Counted from the stretch's first letter, positions 16,037 to 26,056 are shown. The stretch: 64,000 bases of DNA from an uncultured Sphingobacteriales bacterium (GCA_937991535.1 CALKHN010000078.1:1-64000), one strand, 5' to 3'. Translations and numbers: made by a program. The notes: a model not told the origin generated them from the letters alone.

Positions 16037-16771
16037 ATGACTCAAACGATTACTCAAAGCGAAATTCAAAGAATTTCCCAACTTACACAAACGCCGGATA
16101 TCATCCAAAATCTCCGTGACATATCGGAGCGCTATCCCGGCGACGTGGTTTTTTCTACAAGCTTTAGCTGGGAAGATCAGGCGGTCACTCACGTTATATT
16201 TACTGAAGCGCTCAATGTACAGGTATTTACGTTAGATACCGGTCGCATGTTTCCTGAAACGTATTCTACCTGGAGCCGCACATTAGAAAAATACAATCAG
16301 CCTATCACAGCTTATTATCCCGATGGTTCTGCACTCCAGCAATTTGTTGCCGAAAAAGGTCCCAATAGCTTTTATGAGTCGGTTGACAACCGCAAACAAT
16401 GCTGCTTTATCCGCAAAGTAGAGCCGTTGCAAAGAGCACTTAAAAATAAAAAAGTTTGGATCACCGGCATACGTGCCGAACACTCACCCAATCGCAACGA
16501 CTTGCAGCAAATAGAATGGGACGCTTCCAATAATATCGTAAAATATCATCCGTTGCTTCACTGGACAACAAATGAAGTAAGGGCGTTTATCAATACCAAT
16601 AATATTCCTTACAATCCTTTGCACGACAGGGGCTTTGTAAGCATTGGCTGTGCACCGTGCACCAGGGCCATTAAGCCTGGTGAGGATTTTCGCGCCGGCA
16701 GATGGTGGTGGGAAGATGCAGCACAAAAAGAGTGCGGACTGCATGTGCATGAGGAGAATGTGAAAATGTGA
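16037..16771 (+). CDS. cysH: Adenylylsulfate (APS) reductase, CysH family
   Basis: 244 residues. The substrate-binding segment STSFSWEDQAVTHV and the iron-sulfur cysteines mark the APS-using type: a CC pair in NRKQCCFIRKVEPL and a CxxC in GCAPCTRAI. The catalytic Cys sits near the end in KECGLH. It reduces activated sulfate to sulfite with thioredoxin. No separate APS kinase gene is seen in the cluster, which agrees with direct APS use. The last codons run into a GTGAAAAT-type repeat, so the final residues (ENVKM) are repeat-derived. First gene of the sulfate assimilation cluster. Confidence 0.93.
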   Translation: MTQTITQSEIQRISQLTQTPDIIQNLRDISERYPGDVVFSTSFSWEDQAVTHVIFTEALNVQVFTLDTGRMFPETYSTWSRTLEKYNQPITAYYPDGSALQQFVAEKGPNSFYESVDNRKQCCFIRKVEPLQRALKNKKVWITGIRAEHSPNRNDLQQIEWDASNNIVKYHPLLHWTTNEVRAFINTNNIPYNPLHDRGFVSIGCAPCTRAIKPGEDFRAGRWWWEDAAQKECGLHVHEENVKM

Positions 16772-16834
16772 AAATGTGAGAATGTGAAAATGTGACAATG
16801 TGATAATATGGAAATGTGAGAATGTACTTTAACT
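16754..16834 (+). repeat. Degenerate GTGAAAAT tandem repeat
   Basis: About eight to ten units of AATGTGAAAATGTGA type, starting inside the last codons of cysH and filling most of the gap to cysD. The cysH stop codon itself lies within a unit. Confidence 0.75.
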
Positions 16835-16856
16835 TTAACGTAATTAACTGAAACAT

Positions 16857-17765
16857 ATGAATAATTACCATTTGGATTATTTGGACGAACTGGAATCGGA
16901 ATCTATACATATTTTTCGTGAAGTGGCGGGACAGTTTGAAAAACCTGCCTTATTGTTCAGCGGGGGAAAAGATTCTATTACACTGGTGCATCTTGCCCTC
17001 AAAGCATTTCGTCCCGGCAAATTTCCTTTTCCGCTGGTGCACATTGATACCGGTCATAATTTCCCCGAAGCTTTACAATTCCGGGATCACCTGGCAGAGC
17101 AGATCGGAGAAAAGCTGATCGTGCGTCATGTAGAAGACACCATTAAAGCAAAAAGGCTTACTGAACAAAAAGGAAAGTTTGCCAGCCGCAACCAGCTACA
17201 AACCTATACATTGTTAGATACTATTGAAGAGTTTGGGTTTGACGTTTGCATAGGTGGCGCCCGCAGAGACGAAGAAAAAGCAAGGGCGAAAGAAAGAATA
17301 TTTTCTGTTCGTGATGAGTTTGGACAATGGGATCCCAAACGCCAGCGGCCCGAATTGTGGAACACTTATAATGGCAAAATTCATAAAGGTGAGAATGTAA
17401 GAGCGTTTCCTATCAGCAACTGGACAGAACTGGACGTATGGAACTATATACGCCGCGAAAAAATAGAATTACCCTCCATTTATTTTGCGCATGACCGTGA
17501 AGTGCTGGAATATGAAGGACAATACGTGGCGATATCCGACTTTATACGAATTGACGAAACGGATATAATTGTACAGAAAAAAGTACGCTACCGCACTGTG
17601 GGCGACATGACCTGTACAGCCGCAGTGGCTTCAAATGCTTCAACCATCGAGGATATTATCAGCGAAATTATTGCCACCAAAACAAGTGAACGCGGAGAAA
17701 CAAGAATTGATGATAAGGTGTCGGAAGCGGCTATGGAAGACAGGAAGAAAAATGGATATTTTTAA
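16857..17765 (+). CDS. cysD: Sulfate adenylyltransferase subunit 2
   Basis: 302 residues. PP-loop ATP pyrophosphatase motif ALLFSGGKDSITLVHL near residue 35, with the family segments FPLVHIDTGHNFPEA, CIGGARRDEEKARAKER and PISNWTELDVWNYIRRE. It adenylates sulfate, giving APS, in a complex with the GTPase CysN encoded 54 bases downstream. Length matches the E. coli protein. Confidence 0.96.
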   Translation: MNNYHLDYLDELESESIHIFREVAGQFEKPALLFSGGKDSITLVHLALKAFRPGKFPFPLVHIDTGHNFPEALQFRDHLAEQIGEKLIVRHVEDTIKAKRLTEQKGKFASRNQLQTYTLLDTIEEFGFDVCIGGARRDEEKARAKERIFSVRDEFGQWDPKRQRPELWNTYNGKIHKGENVRAFPISNWTELDVWNYIRREKIELPSIYFAHDREVLEYEGQYVAISDFIRIDETDIIVQKKVRYRTVGDMTCTAAVASNASTIEDIISEIIATKTSERGETRIDDKVSEAAMEDRKKNGYF

Positions 17766-17819
17766 GTGGTAAGTGGTAAGGAACTTTAAACGATAAACAA
17801 GAAACTACAAATAATATTA

Positions 17820-19064
17820 ATGGACATATTGAGATTTATAACAGCAGGAAGTGTGGACGATGGCAAAAGTACACTGATAGGACGTTTACTATACGACAGT
17901 AAAAACATAATGGTTGATCAGTTGGAAGCCATTGAAAAGCAAACCAAAAACAGGGCGGAAGGTGACATTGACCTGGCCCTGCTTACAGATGGTTTGCGTG
18001 CAGAAAGAGAACAGGGCATTACCATTGATGTGGCGTATAAATATTTTACTACACCCAAACGTAAATTTATTATTGCCGATGCGCCGGGGCACATTCAATA
18101 TACCCGCAATATGGTAACCGGAGCATCCAATTCCGATCTGATCATTATTCTTATTGATGCACGAAATGGCGTTGCTGAACAAACCCGCCGCCATTCTATC
18201 ATTGCATCACTGCTCAATATGCCGCAGGTGATCGTTGCCGTTAATAAAATGGACCTGGTAGATTACTCACAGGATGTATACAACAACATTGTGATCGAGT
18301 ACGCTAAACTGGCCAGGGCCCTGGGATTAAATGAGGTTACCTATATTCCCATCAGCGCATTAAAAGGAGATAATATTGTAGAACGATCCGCTGAGTTTCA
18401 ATGGTACGAAGGGCAGTCATTGCTTCACCTCCTGGAAAATGTAGAAGTAGAAAAAGTCATCAACTTAGATAAAGCACGTTTTCCCGTACAATATGTTATT
18501 CGTCCGCAAACGGAAGCGTTACACGATTACCGTGGATATGCGGGCAAAATTATAAGTGGCATTTACAGAAAGGGCGATGCCATAACGGTTTTACCATCGG
18601 GAGCAACCAGCAGGATCAAAGCGATAGAAACAGATGGAGGAAGACCTGTTGATGAAGCATTTGCAACACAGTCCATTGTATTGCACCTGGAAGAAGATAT
18701 TGATGTTAGCCGCGGCGATGTTATTGTACTGAACAATGATCTGCCGCAAACCGCGCAGGAGCTGGAAGTGCTTTTATGCTGGATGGACAGCAAACCACTG
18801 ATTCCCGGCAATAAATATTTACTGCAGATAAACAGTACAAGCGTAAGAAGCGTAGTAAAGGAGATTGCTTACCGGATGGATGTTAACTCATTGGAAAAAA
18901 ATTATGCTCCGGCGCAGGCAGAACTGAATGACATTGTAAAAGTAGTGATCAAAACAGCACTCCCCGTGGTTTATGACAGCTATAAAGATTTACGCGTTAA
19001 CGGAGGCGCGATATTAATTGATGAAACCAGTAATGTAACCGTAGGTGCATGCATGATCCAGTAG
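17820..19064 (+). CDS. cysN: Sulfate adenylyltransferase subunit 1 (GTPase)
   Basis: 414 residues, the size of CysN without a fused APS kinase domain. GTPase motifs in order: G1 GSVDDGKSTLIG, G3 DAPGHIQY, G4 NKMDLVD. The elongation-factor-like beta domains follow. GTP hydrolysis drives sulfate adenylation by CysD. Absence of the CysC fusion agrees with an APS-type CysH upstream. Confidence 0.96.
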   Translation: MDILRFITAGSVDDGKSTLIGRLLYDSKNIMVDQLEAIEKQTKNRAEGDIDLALLTDGLRAEREQGITIDVAYKYFTTPKRKFIIADAPGHIQYTRNMVTGASNSDLIIILIDARNGVAEQTRRHSIIASLLNMPQVIVAVNKMDLVDYSQDVYNNIVIEYAKLARALGLNEVTYIPISALKGDNIVERSAEFQWYEGQSLLHLLENVEVEKVINLDKARFPVQYVIRPQTEALHDYRGYAGKIISGIYRKGDAITVLPSGATSRIKAIETDGGRPVDEAFATQSIVLHLEEDIDVSRGDVIVLNNDLPQTAQELEVLLCWMDSKPLIPGNKYLLQINSTSVRSVVKEIAYRMDVNSLEKNYAPAQAELNDIVKVVIKTALPVVYDSYKDLRVNGGAILIDETSNVTVGACMIQ

Positions 19065-19127
19065 CAGCAATAGAAATACAACGATTTTCGCTTTATCTAC
19101 AAAACAAAATACGCCCGCAAAGTCAAA

Positions 19128-19937
19128 ATGTCTCAAAAAAAATTCATAGCGCAATTAGCAGAAAGGAAAAACAAAACCTTCCTGGCTATTCCCGATAAGG
19201 ACCTGGCCACACTTTTTATTGATGATCTTTTCAGCTTATTGTTTCTTCCTGCCAGTTTAAGGCAGCAGAATCAATATGAACTGGAGAAAGCCTTTGAATC
19301 ACTTAAGAGTCACCTCTCTACATTAGTATACGAAGTGGTAAAAGATGGCGAAGCAGCGCAAACAGCAAGTGACGATTTTTTTGCCGCAGTTCCCGGCTTG
19401 TACAATACGCTGCAAAAAGATGCCCAGATTATATTCCAGTACGATCCTGCTGCACAATCGCCTGAAGAAGTAATCATTGCCTATCCGGGGTTTTATGCAA
19501 TAGCCATCTACCGGTTTTCACACCAGTTGTGGAAGCAACATATAAAAATGCTGCCGCGTCTCTTTACTGAATATGCCCACAGTAAAACGGGTATTGATAT
19601 ACACCCGGGCGCCACTATTGGCGAGTCATTTTTTATTGATCACGGAACAGGTATTGTAATAGGTGAAACAACAGTGATAGGGAAGAATGTTAAAATTTAC
19701 CAGGGAGTAACCATCGGCGCACTAAGTACTTTCAGGGAAAAAGCAACAGGCAAACGTCATCCAACTATAGAAGACAATGTTATTATTTATTCAGGTGCAA
19801 CGATATTAGGCGGAGAAACCGTAATTGGTAAAAACAGCGTCATTGGCGGAAATATGTGGTTAACCCAAAGTGTCCCCGGCAATACCATTGCAGAGCACCA
19901 GAGCGGTATAACACAAACAACAAAAACAGGACAATAA
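19128..19937 (+). CDS. cysE: Serine O-acetyltransferase
   Basis: 269 residues. The C-terminal half is a left-handed beta helix with hexapeptide repeats and the family signatures GIDIHPGATIGESFFIDHG and GVTIGALS, including the catalytic His-Asp region in the IDHGTG stretch. The N-terminal helical domain is of the EpsC/SAT long type. It makes O-acetylserine from serine and acetyl-CoA as sulfide acceptor for cysteine. No cysteine synthase (cysK) gene is in the window. Confidence 0.93.
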   Translation: MSQKKFIAQLAERKNKTFLAIPDKDLATLFIDDLFSLLFLPASLRQQNQYELEKAFESLKSHLSTLVYEVVKDGEAAQTASDDFFAAVPGLYNTLQKDAQIIFQYDPAAQSPEEVIIAYPGFYAIAIYRFSHQLWKQHIKMLPRLFTEYAHSKTGIDIHPGATIGESFFIDHGTGIVIGETTVIGKNVKIYQGVTIGALSTFREKATGKRHPTIEDNVIIYSGATILGGETVIGKNSVIGGNMWLTQSVPGNTIAEHQSGITQTTKTGQ

Positions 19938-19979
19938 TATTTTTTTCTTCTTAAAGTCTACAAAATAAGTTAACTAATC

Positions 19980-20831
19980 ATGTCATCAGAAATATCTACA
20001 TGCGGAAAAGTGGTGCTGGCGGCCGCAGGTCCGGGCGATCCGGAATTGGTTACCGTGAAAACTGCGCGCTACCTGCAACAGGCTGATATCGTATTAACAG
20101 ACCGCCTGGTGAGCAACGATATCCTGAAGGAATATGTAAATCCGCTTGCGGAAGTGATATATGTAGGCAAGCAATGCCGTCGCGGAGCATCTACCCCGCA
20201 GCAAACCATCAACGGGCTTATGCTGCAATATGCACAGAACGGAAAGTTAGTGGTTCGCCTCAAAGGTGGCGATGTATCCATATTCTCCAATATACTGGAT
20301 GAACTGCAGGTGCTTGCGGAAAATAAAATTCCATACGAAATAATACCGGGAGTAACCGCTGCTTTGGGTGCAGCGGCATATGCAGGTATTCCTTTAACAG
20401 CAAGGGGATATGCAACAGCAGTGCGGTTGCTCACCTATTACAAATCCGATATTGTTCCCGACCAGTACTGGCAGCAACTGGCAGCAACCAATGACACACT
20501 TGTATTTTATATGTCGGCCGAAACGGTAGAAGGCATCGTATCCAGGCTGATCCGGTATGGGGTTGGCAGCGACAAACATATTGCGGTAATAGAACAGGCT
20601 ACAACGCCTTTACAGCAGGTTCATACGGCTAATATATATGACTTCAACGCACAATTCGGCGAAATGTCATTCCTGTCTCCATCACTGGTCATCATAGGCA
20701 AAGTAGTGGCCCTGCATGAGCAGTTCGCCTGGTTAGCGAACAGCGCGGAGCGGGAACAGTATTTTAAATCCGTGGCATCATTACAAAATAATATTAATAA
20801 TAATCAGCAAGCCCATGTTAGCAGAGCATAG
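19980..20831 (+). CDS. cobA: Uroporphyrinogen-III C-methyltransferase
   Basis: 283 residues. SAM-binding motifs AAAGPGDPELVTVKTARYL near the N-terminus, VRLKGGDVSIFSN in the middle and EIIPGVTAALGAAAYAGIPLTARG after it. It methylates uroporphyrinogen III twice, giving precorrin-2, the first step to siroheme. This is the stand-alone form; the dehydrogenase/ferrochelatase part found in CysG is instead fused to a transporter at 24434. Its end overlaps the cysJ start by 17 bases, so the two are translationally linked. Confidence 0.95.
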   Translation: MSSEISTCGKVVLAAAGPGDPELVTVKTARYLQQADIVLTDRLVSNDILKEYVNPLAEVIYVGKQCRRGASTPQQTINGLMLQYAQNGKLVVRLKGGDVSIFSNILDELQVLAENKIPYEIIPGVTAALGAAAYAGIPLTARGYATAVRLLTYYKSDIVPDQYWQQLAATNDTLVFYMSAETVEGIVSRLIRYGVGSDKHIAVIEQATTPLQQVHTANIYDFNAQFGEMSFLSPSLVIIGKVVALHEQFAWLANSAEREQYFKSVASLQNNINNNQQAHVSRA

Positions 20832-22512
20832 ATTAAAAGCATTCCAGGATCTTATTACCCAGTCATCCCGCGAGGAACTGATATGGATGAATGGATTTAT
20901 TGCCGGATTGGTATCGGCGGAGACCAATGGAACAGGTGCACAGGCAGATGCACAGGTAACGCCCCGGGTAAACAAGATTTCTATTTTGTTTGGTACCGAA
21001 ACCGGGAACTCCAAAAAAGTTGCCACGGAATTTGCCGCACAGGCAAAAAAGAGCGGCATCAATGTGAAGCTCAGTTCTATAGATCAGTACCGCATTACCG
21101 ATCTCGTTAAAGAAGAATATACATTCCTCGTTATTAGTACGCAGGGAGACGGCGAACCACCTGTTACCGCAAAAAAATTTTACGATCATATTCACCAGCA
21201 ACAGCTTTCACTTGATAAAATGAAATTCAGTGTGCTGGCGCTGGGTGATAGTTCCTATCCGATGTTCTGCAAAGCAGGTGAAGATGTAGACTGTCAGCTC
21301 AATAAGCTTGGCGCAAAACGCATTGTGCCTTTGCAGAAATGCGACACTGAATATGCCGAAGAGGCCGCCATATGGTTTTCGCAGGTAATGAAAGTTTTGA
21401 GTGACGGCGGAAGCAGCAATGCAACGCCTGCAACTGCTAAAAAACCCAAAGGCAAAAAGAACCATACAGGAACCATACTCACCAACCTGAACCTGAATGA
21501 CAGGGGCTCTAATAAGCAAACACATCACATTGAAATTGCAGTGGATGAGGAAATCAGTTATGAACCCGGCGATTCCATTGGCTTAATTCCGCACAACCGG
21601 AAATATCTTGTAGAAAATATTCTTGCGCTTACCGGTGCAGACCCGGATGCCTCAATTGAATTCAGAAAAGAGCGGTATACGATAGCCGATGCATTAACCC
21701 GTAAAATAAATATCATCCACCTGCCTGAAAGAGTGGTAAAACAATACGCGTCTGTTATACAACAGGAAATACCGGATACACGCATAGACCTGATTGACCT
21801 GCTGCGCATTTACCCTGTAAAAGACGCAGCCCAGTTTGAACAGGTAATCCCTGTACTTGAACCCATTGCTCCGCGCCTTTATTCCGTTTCTTCATCGCCT
21901 GAAGCCCACAGCGGTGAAGTGCATATTACGGTTGCGAGAGATAAATTCAGTATCAACGGGGAAATAAAGTATGGCTTATGCTCAGATTTCTTATCGCAAC
22001 TGGAGCCCGACTCCACGATTGATTTTTATGTACATAAGAATGCCCAATTCAAATTACCCGCCGCTAACAAGGATGTTATTATGATTGGCCCGGGAACAGG
22101 TATTGCACCATTCAGATCCTTCCTCGCAGAAAGGGATGCCACAGGTGCGGAAGGACGCAACTGGCTTTTCTTCGGCGATCAGTGTTTTGTTACCGATTTT
22201 CTTTACCAGACAGAAATCCAAAACTGGGCCGACACCGGCGTACTAACCAATGTGCATCTCGCTTTTTCACGCGATCAAAGATCCAAGATATATGTGCAGC
22301 ACCGTATGCTTGAACATGCGGCGGAGCTTTGGCAGTGGATCAATGAAGGCGCTTTTATATATGTGTGCGGAACAAGGGAACCGATGAGTACAGATGTAGA
22401 AAGTGCACTGGTACAGATTGCACAGCACTATGGCGGCAAACCGGTAACTGAAGCGGTTTCATTTGTTGAAAGGCTGAAAGAAGAAGGACGGTATTTACTG
22501 GATGTGTATTAG
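20815..22512 (+). CDS. cysJ: Sulfite reductase flavoprotein subunit (CysJ-like)
   Basis: 565 residues. After about 55 residues of unclear N-terminus comes a flavodoxin domain (SILFGTETGNSKKVATEFA, STQGDGEPP, LALGDSSYPMFC), then a linker, the FAD-binding domain (RLYSVSSSPE) and the NADPH domain (MIGPGTGIAPFRSFL, YVCGTREPMSTDVESAL) with the usual C-terminal aromatic region ending RYLLDVY. It carries electrons from NADPH through FAD and FMN to CysI. It overlaps cobA by 17 bases and is followed by cysI after 36. Confidence 0.94.
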   Translation: MLAEHRLKAFQDLITQSSREELIWMNGFIAGLVSAETNGTGAQADAQVTPRVNKISILFGTETGNSKKVATEFAAQAKKSGINVKLSSIDQYRITDLVKEEYTFLVISTQGDGEPPVTAKKFYDHIHQQQLSLDKMKFSVLALGDSSYPMFCKAGEDVDCQLNKLGAKRIVPLQKCDTEYAEEAAIWFSQVMKVLSDGGSSNATPATAKKPKGKKNHTGTILTNLNLNDRGSNKQTHHIEIAVDEEISYEPGDSIGLIPHNRKYLVENILALTGADPDASIEFRKERYTIADALTRKINIIHLPERVVKQYASVIQQEIPDTRIDLIDLLRIYPVKDAAQFEQVIPVLEPIAPRLYSVSSSPEAHSGEVHITVARDKFSINGEIKYGLCSDFLSQLEPDSTIDFYVHKNAQFKLPAANKDVIMIGPGTGIAPFRSFLAERDATGAEGRNWLFFGDQCFVTDFLYQTEIQNWADTGVLTNVHLAFSRDQRSKIYVQHRMLEHAAELWQWINEGAFIYVCGTREPMSTDVESALVQIAQHYGGKPVTEAVSFVERLKEEGRYLLDVY

Positions 22513-22548
22513 AATTTCAAATCTAAAATTTCAAATTTCAAATATTGT

Positions 22549-24222
22549 ATGTCTGAAAAGAATAATCTCTCGTCAACCGAACACATTAAAATGAAGAGCG
22601 AGGGTCTGCGTGGCACTTTAAAGGAAAGCCTGAGAGACCAGATAACAGGAGCCATCCGGGAAGACGACCGGGCGCTGGTAAAGTTTCATGGCATGTACCA
22701 GCAGGACGACCGTGACAGGAGAGTGGAAAGAAGTGCGAAAAAGTTAGAATGGCTCTACTCTTTTATGATCCGCCTGCGCATTCCCGGCGGCTTTATAACC
22801 AGTGAGCAATGGGAAGCGCTGCATCATGTGGCAGGAAACTATACCACAGGCGTAATTAAAATTACTACCCGCCAAACCATTCAGTTGCACGGTATTTTAA
22901 AATCGAATGTAAAACCAACGATAAAAGCTTTCAATACTGCCAAATTGGATTCTATTTCGGCCTGCGGCGATGTGAACAGGAATGTAATATGCGCCGCCCA
23001 TCCGAAGTTTTCTCCCGTACACGAGGAGATATTTGGTTACGCTAAAAAATTAAGCCAGCTCGGCCTGCCTAAAACAAAGGCTTATTATGAAGTGTGGTTA
23101 GATGAAAAACCACTCACAGATAAAAAAGAGGAAGAAGATCCCTTATACCAGGACAGGTATTTGCCACGTAAATTTAAAATTGGACTTGCTATTCCTCCCA
23201 ACAATGACGTAGATGTTTTTGCAAATGATTGCGGACTGGTTGCCATACTGGAAAACGATAAACTGGTAGGATTCAATATCGCTGCCGGCGGTGGCATGGG
23301 CGCCACGCATGGTAACGCCGCTACCTACCCTCGGCTGGGAACCGTATTGGGCTTTGTTTCGGGCGAAGAAAACGTTTTAAAGGCGGTTTACGAAATGATT
23401 ACTGTTCAGCGTGATTATGGCAACCGCAGCGACAGGAAATTATCGAGGCTAAAATATACGCTCGACAAAATGGGTGTGGACGCATTTAAAGCCGAACTGG
23501 AAAAAAGATGCGGGTTTAAGCTCGAACCCGAGCGGCCTTATGAATTTACGGGTCGTACAGATTTTTACGGGTGGCATAAAAATCATGAGGGCAAATGGTA
23601 CTATACGGTTTTTGTTGAGAATGGCCGTGTACTTGATGATGAACAACAGGCTTTAAAAACAGCCTTTCTCGAAATCGCACAATTGCGTAAAACCAATTTC
23701 AGGTTTACCTGCAATCAGAATATTATAATAGCCGATGTAAACGAAGATGATAAAGCAGAAATTGATGCTATACTGAAAAAATACAGGATCAGTGATCATA
23801 CAGACAGTGCCAGCGCAGTTCGCAAGGAGTCTATTGCCTGTGTAGCGTTCAATACCTGCCCGCTGGCGCTGGCGGAAGCACAGCGTGTATTGCCAGGACT
23901 GATTTCAAAAATGGAACCGCTATTAGATAAATACGGATTGCATAACGACAAAATCAGTGTACGGATGACAGGTTGCCCCAACGGTTGCGCAAGGCCTTAT
24001 GCGGCAGAAATTGCATTTATAGGAACCGCTTACGGATATTATAACCTGCATCTTGGCGGCGACAGAACCGGTACAAGGTTGAACAAACTATATAAAGAAA
24101 GTTTAAATGAAGAAGCCATCATACAGGAGCTTGATGGTTTATTCAAAATATACAGCGGCAAACGCGAAGCGGATGAAACCTTTGGCGATTTTGCAAAAAG
24201 AGTGAAGTGGGTGGAATATTAA
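22549..24222 (+). CDS. cysI: Sulfite reductase hemoprotein subunit
   Basis: 557 residues. The siroheme/[4Fe-4S] cysteine clusters are clear: CVAFNTCPLALAEA and, 40 or so residues later, GCPNGCARPYAAE. Siroheme-binding Arg-rich parts are in TTRQTIQLHG and ACGDVNRNV. It reduces sulfite to sulfide by six electrons supplied by CysJ. Length matches the NADPH-type enzyme. Its cofactor path (CobA, then the CysG-like domain) is encoded in the same cluster. Confidence 0.96.
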   Translation: MSEKNNLSSTEHIKMKSEGLRGTLKESLRDQITGAIREDDRALVKFHGMYQQDDRDRRVERSAKKLEWLYSFMIRLRIPGGFITSEQWEALHHVAGNYTTGVIKITTRQTIQLHGILKSNVKPTIKAFNTAKLDSISACGDVNRNVICAAHPKFSPVHEEIFGYAKKLSQLGLPKTKAYYEVWLDEKPLTDKKEEEDPLYQDRYLPRKFKIGLAIPPNNDVDVFANDCGLVAILENDKLVGFNIAAGGGMGATHGNAATYPRLGTVLGFVSGEENVLKAVYEMITVQRDYGNRSDRKLSRLKYTLDKMGVDAFKAELEKRCGFKLEPERPYEFTGRTDFYGWHKNHEGKWYYTVFVENGRVLDDEQQALKTAFLEIAQLRKTNFRFTCNQNIIIADVNEDDKAEIDAILKKYRISDHTDSASAVRKESIACVAFNTCPLALAEAQRVLPGLISKMEPLLDKYGLHNDKISVRMTGCPNGCARPYAAEIAFIGTAYGYYNLHLGGDRTGTRLNKLYKESLNEEAIIQELDGLFKIYSGKREADETFGDFAKRVKWVEY

Positions 24223-24433
24223 ATTAATGTGGAAGTGTGAAAGTGTGAAAAATGTGGGAATTTGAAAATGTGGCGGTCGGCACGCGACCCAGGAGCGTCA
24301 GGTCTCGGGCAAATTTGCCAACCTTGTACCCTGTATCCCGTAACTTGCAACCCTTTATCCTGCAACCTGAATCCTGTATGACAAACCATAAACAAAAAAG
24401 TATAAATTACGGCAGCTTTTACTAAATAACATA
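24223..24433 (+). repeat. Repeat-filled gap between cysI and the fusion gene
   Basis: First GTGAAAGTGTGAAAAATGTG units (about 24232-24272), then imperfect units of TTGTACCCTGTATCCCG / TTGCAACCCTTTATCCTG type (about 24320-24380). No reading frame or terminator is seen. Confidence 0.6.
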
Positions 24434-25945
24434 ATGACTGAAACAACAACAATGCAGGAAACAAATCAGCTCTTCCCTGTTTTTTTAAAGCTGGAACAAT
24501 TGAAGCTGCTGATCATAGGAGCGGGTAATGTTGCCCTGGAGAAACTGCATGCAGTGCTGCAAAATTCTCCTGCTACTTCCATTACCGTTGTTGCGCCGGA
24601 TATAAAGGAAGGCGTAAAAGCTTTAGCAGAGCGACATTCGGGTATAACCGTTATCGAAAGCACTTACCATAAAAACCTTCTGAACAACGCCGACCTGGTG
24701 ATAGTGGCCGTAAATGATAAAGCATTGGGGCAACAGGTAAGATCAGACGCACACGAAAGAGGATTACTGGTAAATGTTGCCGACACGCCGCATTTATGCG
24801 ACTTTTACCTGGGATCCATTGTAAGAAAAGGCAATCTCAAGGTAGCCATTTCAACCAATGGCAAATCACCTACCATTGCCAAACGCCTTAAGGAAGCATT
24901 TACTGATGTATTGCCTGACGAATTAGATGATGTGCTCCATAATATGGAAACCCTGCGCGCAAAAATGAATGGCAACTTTGCGCAAAAAGTACATGAGCTC
25001 AACCACATTACCAAAGTGCTTTCTGTAAAGGATATTCCGGAAACAAAAAGCAATAGCGAAAAACGATGGCGCCGCATCGTTACCTGGTGCTTATTTGCAT
25101 TCTTTTTTATGTTCGCAGGTCATGTGGTACTCTCCTACCTTCCACTGGGAAGTCTTATTGATTCCATCAAAGATGGTGCACAGCAATTAGACAGTAAGTT
25201 TTACTGGATGATCCTCGCCGGTTTTCTCGCCCAAATGGTAGACGGGGTATTGGGCATGGGCTATGGTGTAGTGTCTACTACAGTATTAATGTCGCTTGGC
25301 ATTAATATTGCCGCCATCAGCGGCAGTATACATACCGCCGAAATGTTTTCGAGCGGGGCCTCCGGGTATACCCATTATAAATTTGGCAATGTGAACAAAA
25401 AATTGTTCAAAGCGCTATTGATCCCCGGTATAGTGGGCGCCGTATTGGGCGCTTTTTTGCTTTCCAAATTTGGCGAAGAATATGCAGGGTACATTCGGCC
25501 CCTGATCGCTACCTATACCATGTTACTGGGCGTGCGGATCCTTATCATTTCTTTCAGGAAGAAAAGCAAGAAACCCAAAAAGGTAAAGCGCGTAGGGTGG
25601 CTGGCGGGTGCAGGCGGATTCCTGGATTCATTTGGCGGCGGCGGCTGGGGACCACTGGTTACCAGCACACTGATATCGAAAGGCCGGAGCCCACGTTTTG
25701 TGATAGGCTCTGTAAGCATAACAGAATTTTTTGTAACGTTTGCAAGCGCATTAACCTTTTTTACCATGATTGGCGCAAGCCATTGGCAGGTTATTGTTGG
25801 ACTGATCATTGGAGGTGTGATAGCGGCGCCACTGGCCGCCAGGCTGGTTGGCAAACTACCTGCCAAGACCATGCTCATAACAGTAGGTTCTATGGTGATC
25901 ATCTGGAGCCTCAGGATATTATTAAAGTCAGCGGGAGTGTTTTAG
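24434..25945 (+). CDS. Fusion of precorrin-2 dehydrogenase/ferrochelatase domain with a TSUP (TauE/SafE) transporter
   Basis: 503 residues in two clear parts. Residues 1-200 match the CysG N-terminal/Met8-type domain: FPVFLKLEQLKLLIIGAG with a Rossmann loop GAGNVALEK, VNVADTPHLCDFYLGSIV and ISTNGKSPTIAKRLKE. This domain converts precorrin-2 to sirohydrochlorin and inserts iron. After an arginine-rich link (RWRRIV) residues 215-503 form about eight membrane helices of the TSUP family with two related halves (DGVLGMGYGVVSTT and DSFGGGGWGPLVTS). Members move sulfite, sulfate or organosulfonates. In this cluster it likely completes siroheme synthesis and handles sulfate/sulfite transport. The frame is continuous, so this is a real fusion rather than two genes. 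Confidence 0.92.
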   Translation: MTETTTMQETNQLFPVFLKLEQLKLLIIGAGNVALEKLHAVLQNSPATSITVVAPDIKEGVKALAERHSGITVIESTYHKNLLNNADLVIVAVNDKALGQQVRSDAHERGLLVNVADTPHLCDFYLGSIVRKGNLKVAISTNGKSPTIAKRLKEAFTDVLPDELDDVLHNMETLRAKMNGNFAQKVHELNHITKVLSVKDIPETKSNSEKRWRRIVTWCLFAFFFMFAGHVVLSYLPLGSLIDSIKDGAQQLDSKFYWMILAGFLAQMVDGVLGMGYGVVSTTVLMSLGINIAAISGSIHTAEMFSSGASGYTHYKFGNVNKKLFKALLIPGIVGAVLGAFLLSKFGEEYAGYIRPLIATYTMLLGVRILIISFRKKSKKPKKVKRVGWLAGAGGFLDSFGGGGWGPLVTSTLISKGRSPRFVIGSVSITEFFVTFASALTFFTMIGASHWQVIVGLIIGGVIAAPLAARLVGKLPAKTMLITVGSMVIIWSLRILLKSAGVF

Positions 25946-26029
25946 CATTCGTATATATGAAGATAATCTGGAAAGTGGGTTAACCACCTGTTAATTCAGT
26001 TGAACGGTTCAAAAAATCCGATTGCTTTG

Positions 26030-26037
26030 TATCTTTG
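26030..26037 (+). promoter_or_regulatory. -7 promoter box of the osmC-like gene
   Basis: TATCTTTG matches TAnnTTTG and stands 19 bases before the ATG at 26057. It rules out the longer frame that would start with TTG at 26000, upstream of the promoter. No convincing -33 box. Confidence 0.55.
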
Positions 26038-26056
26038 CCCCCAAATTTTAAGAACA

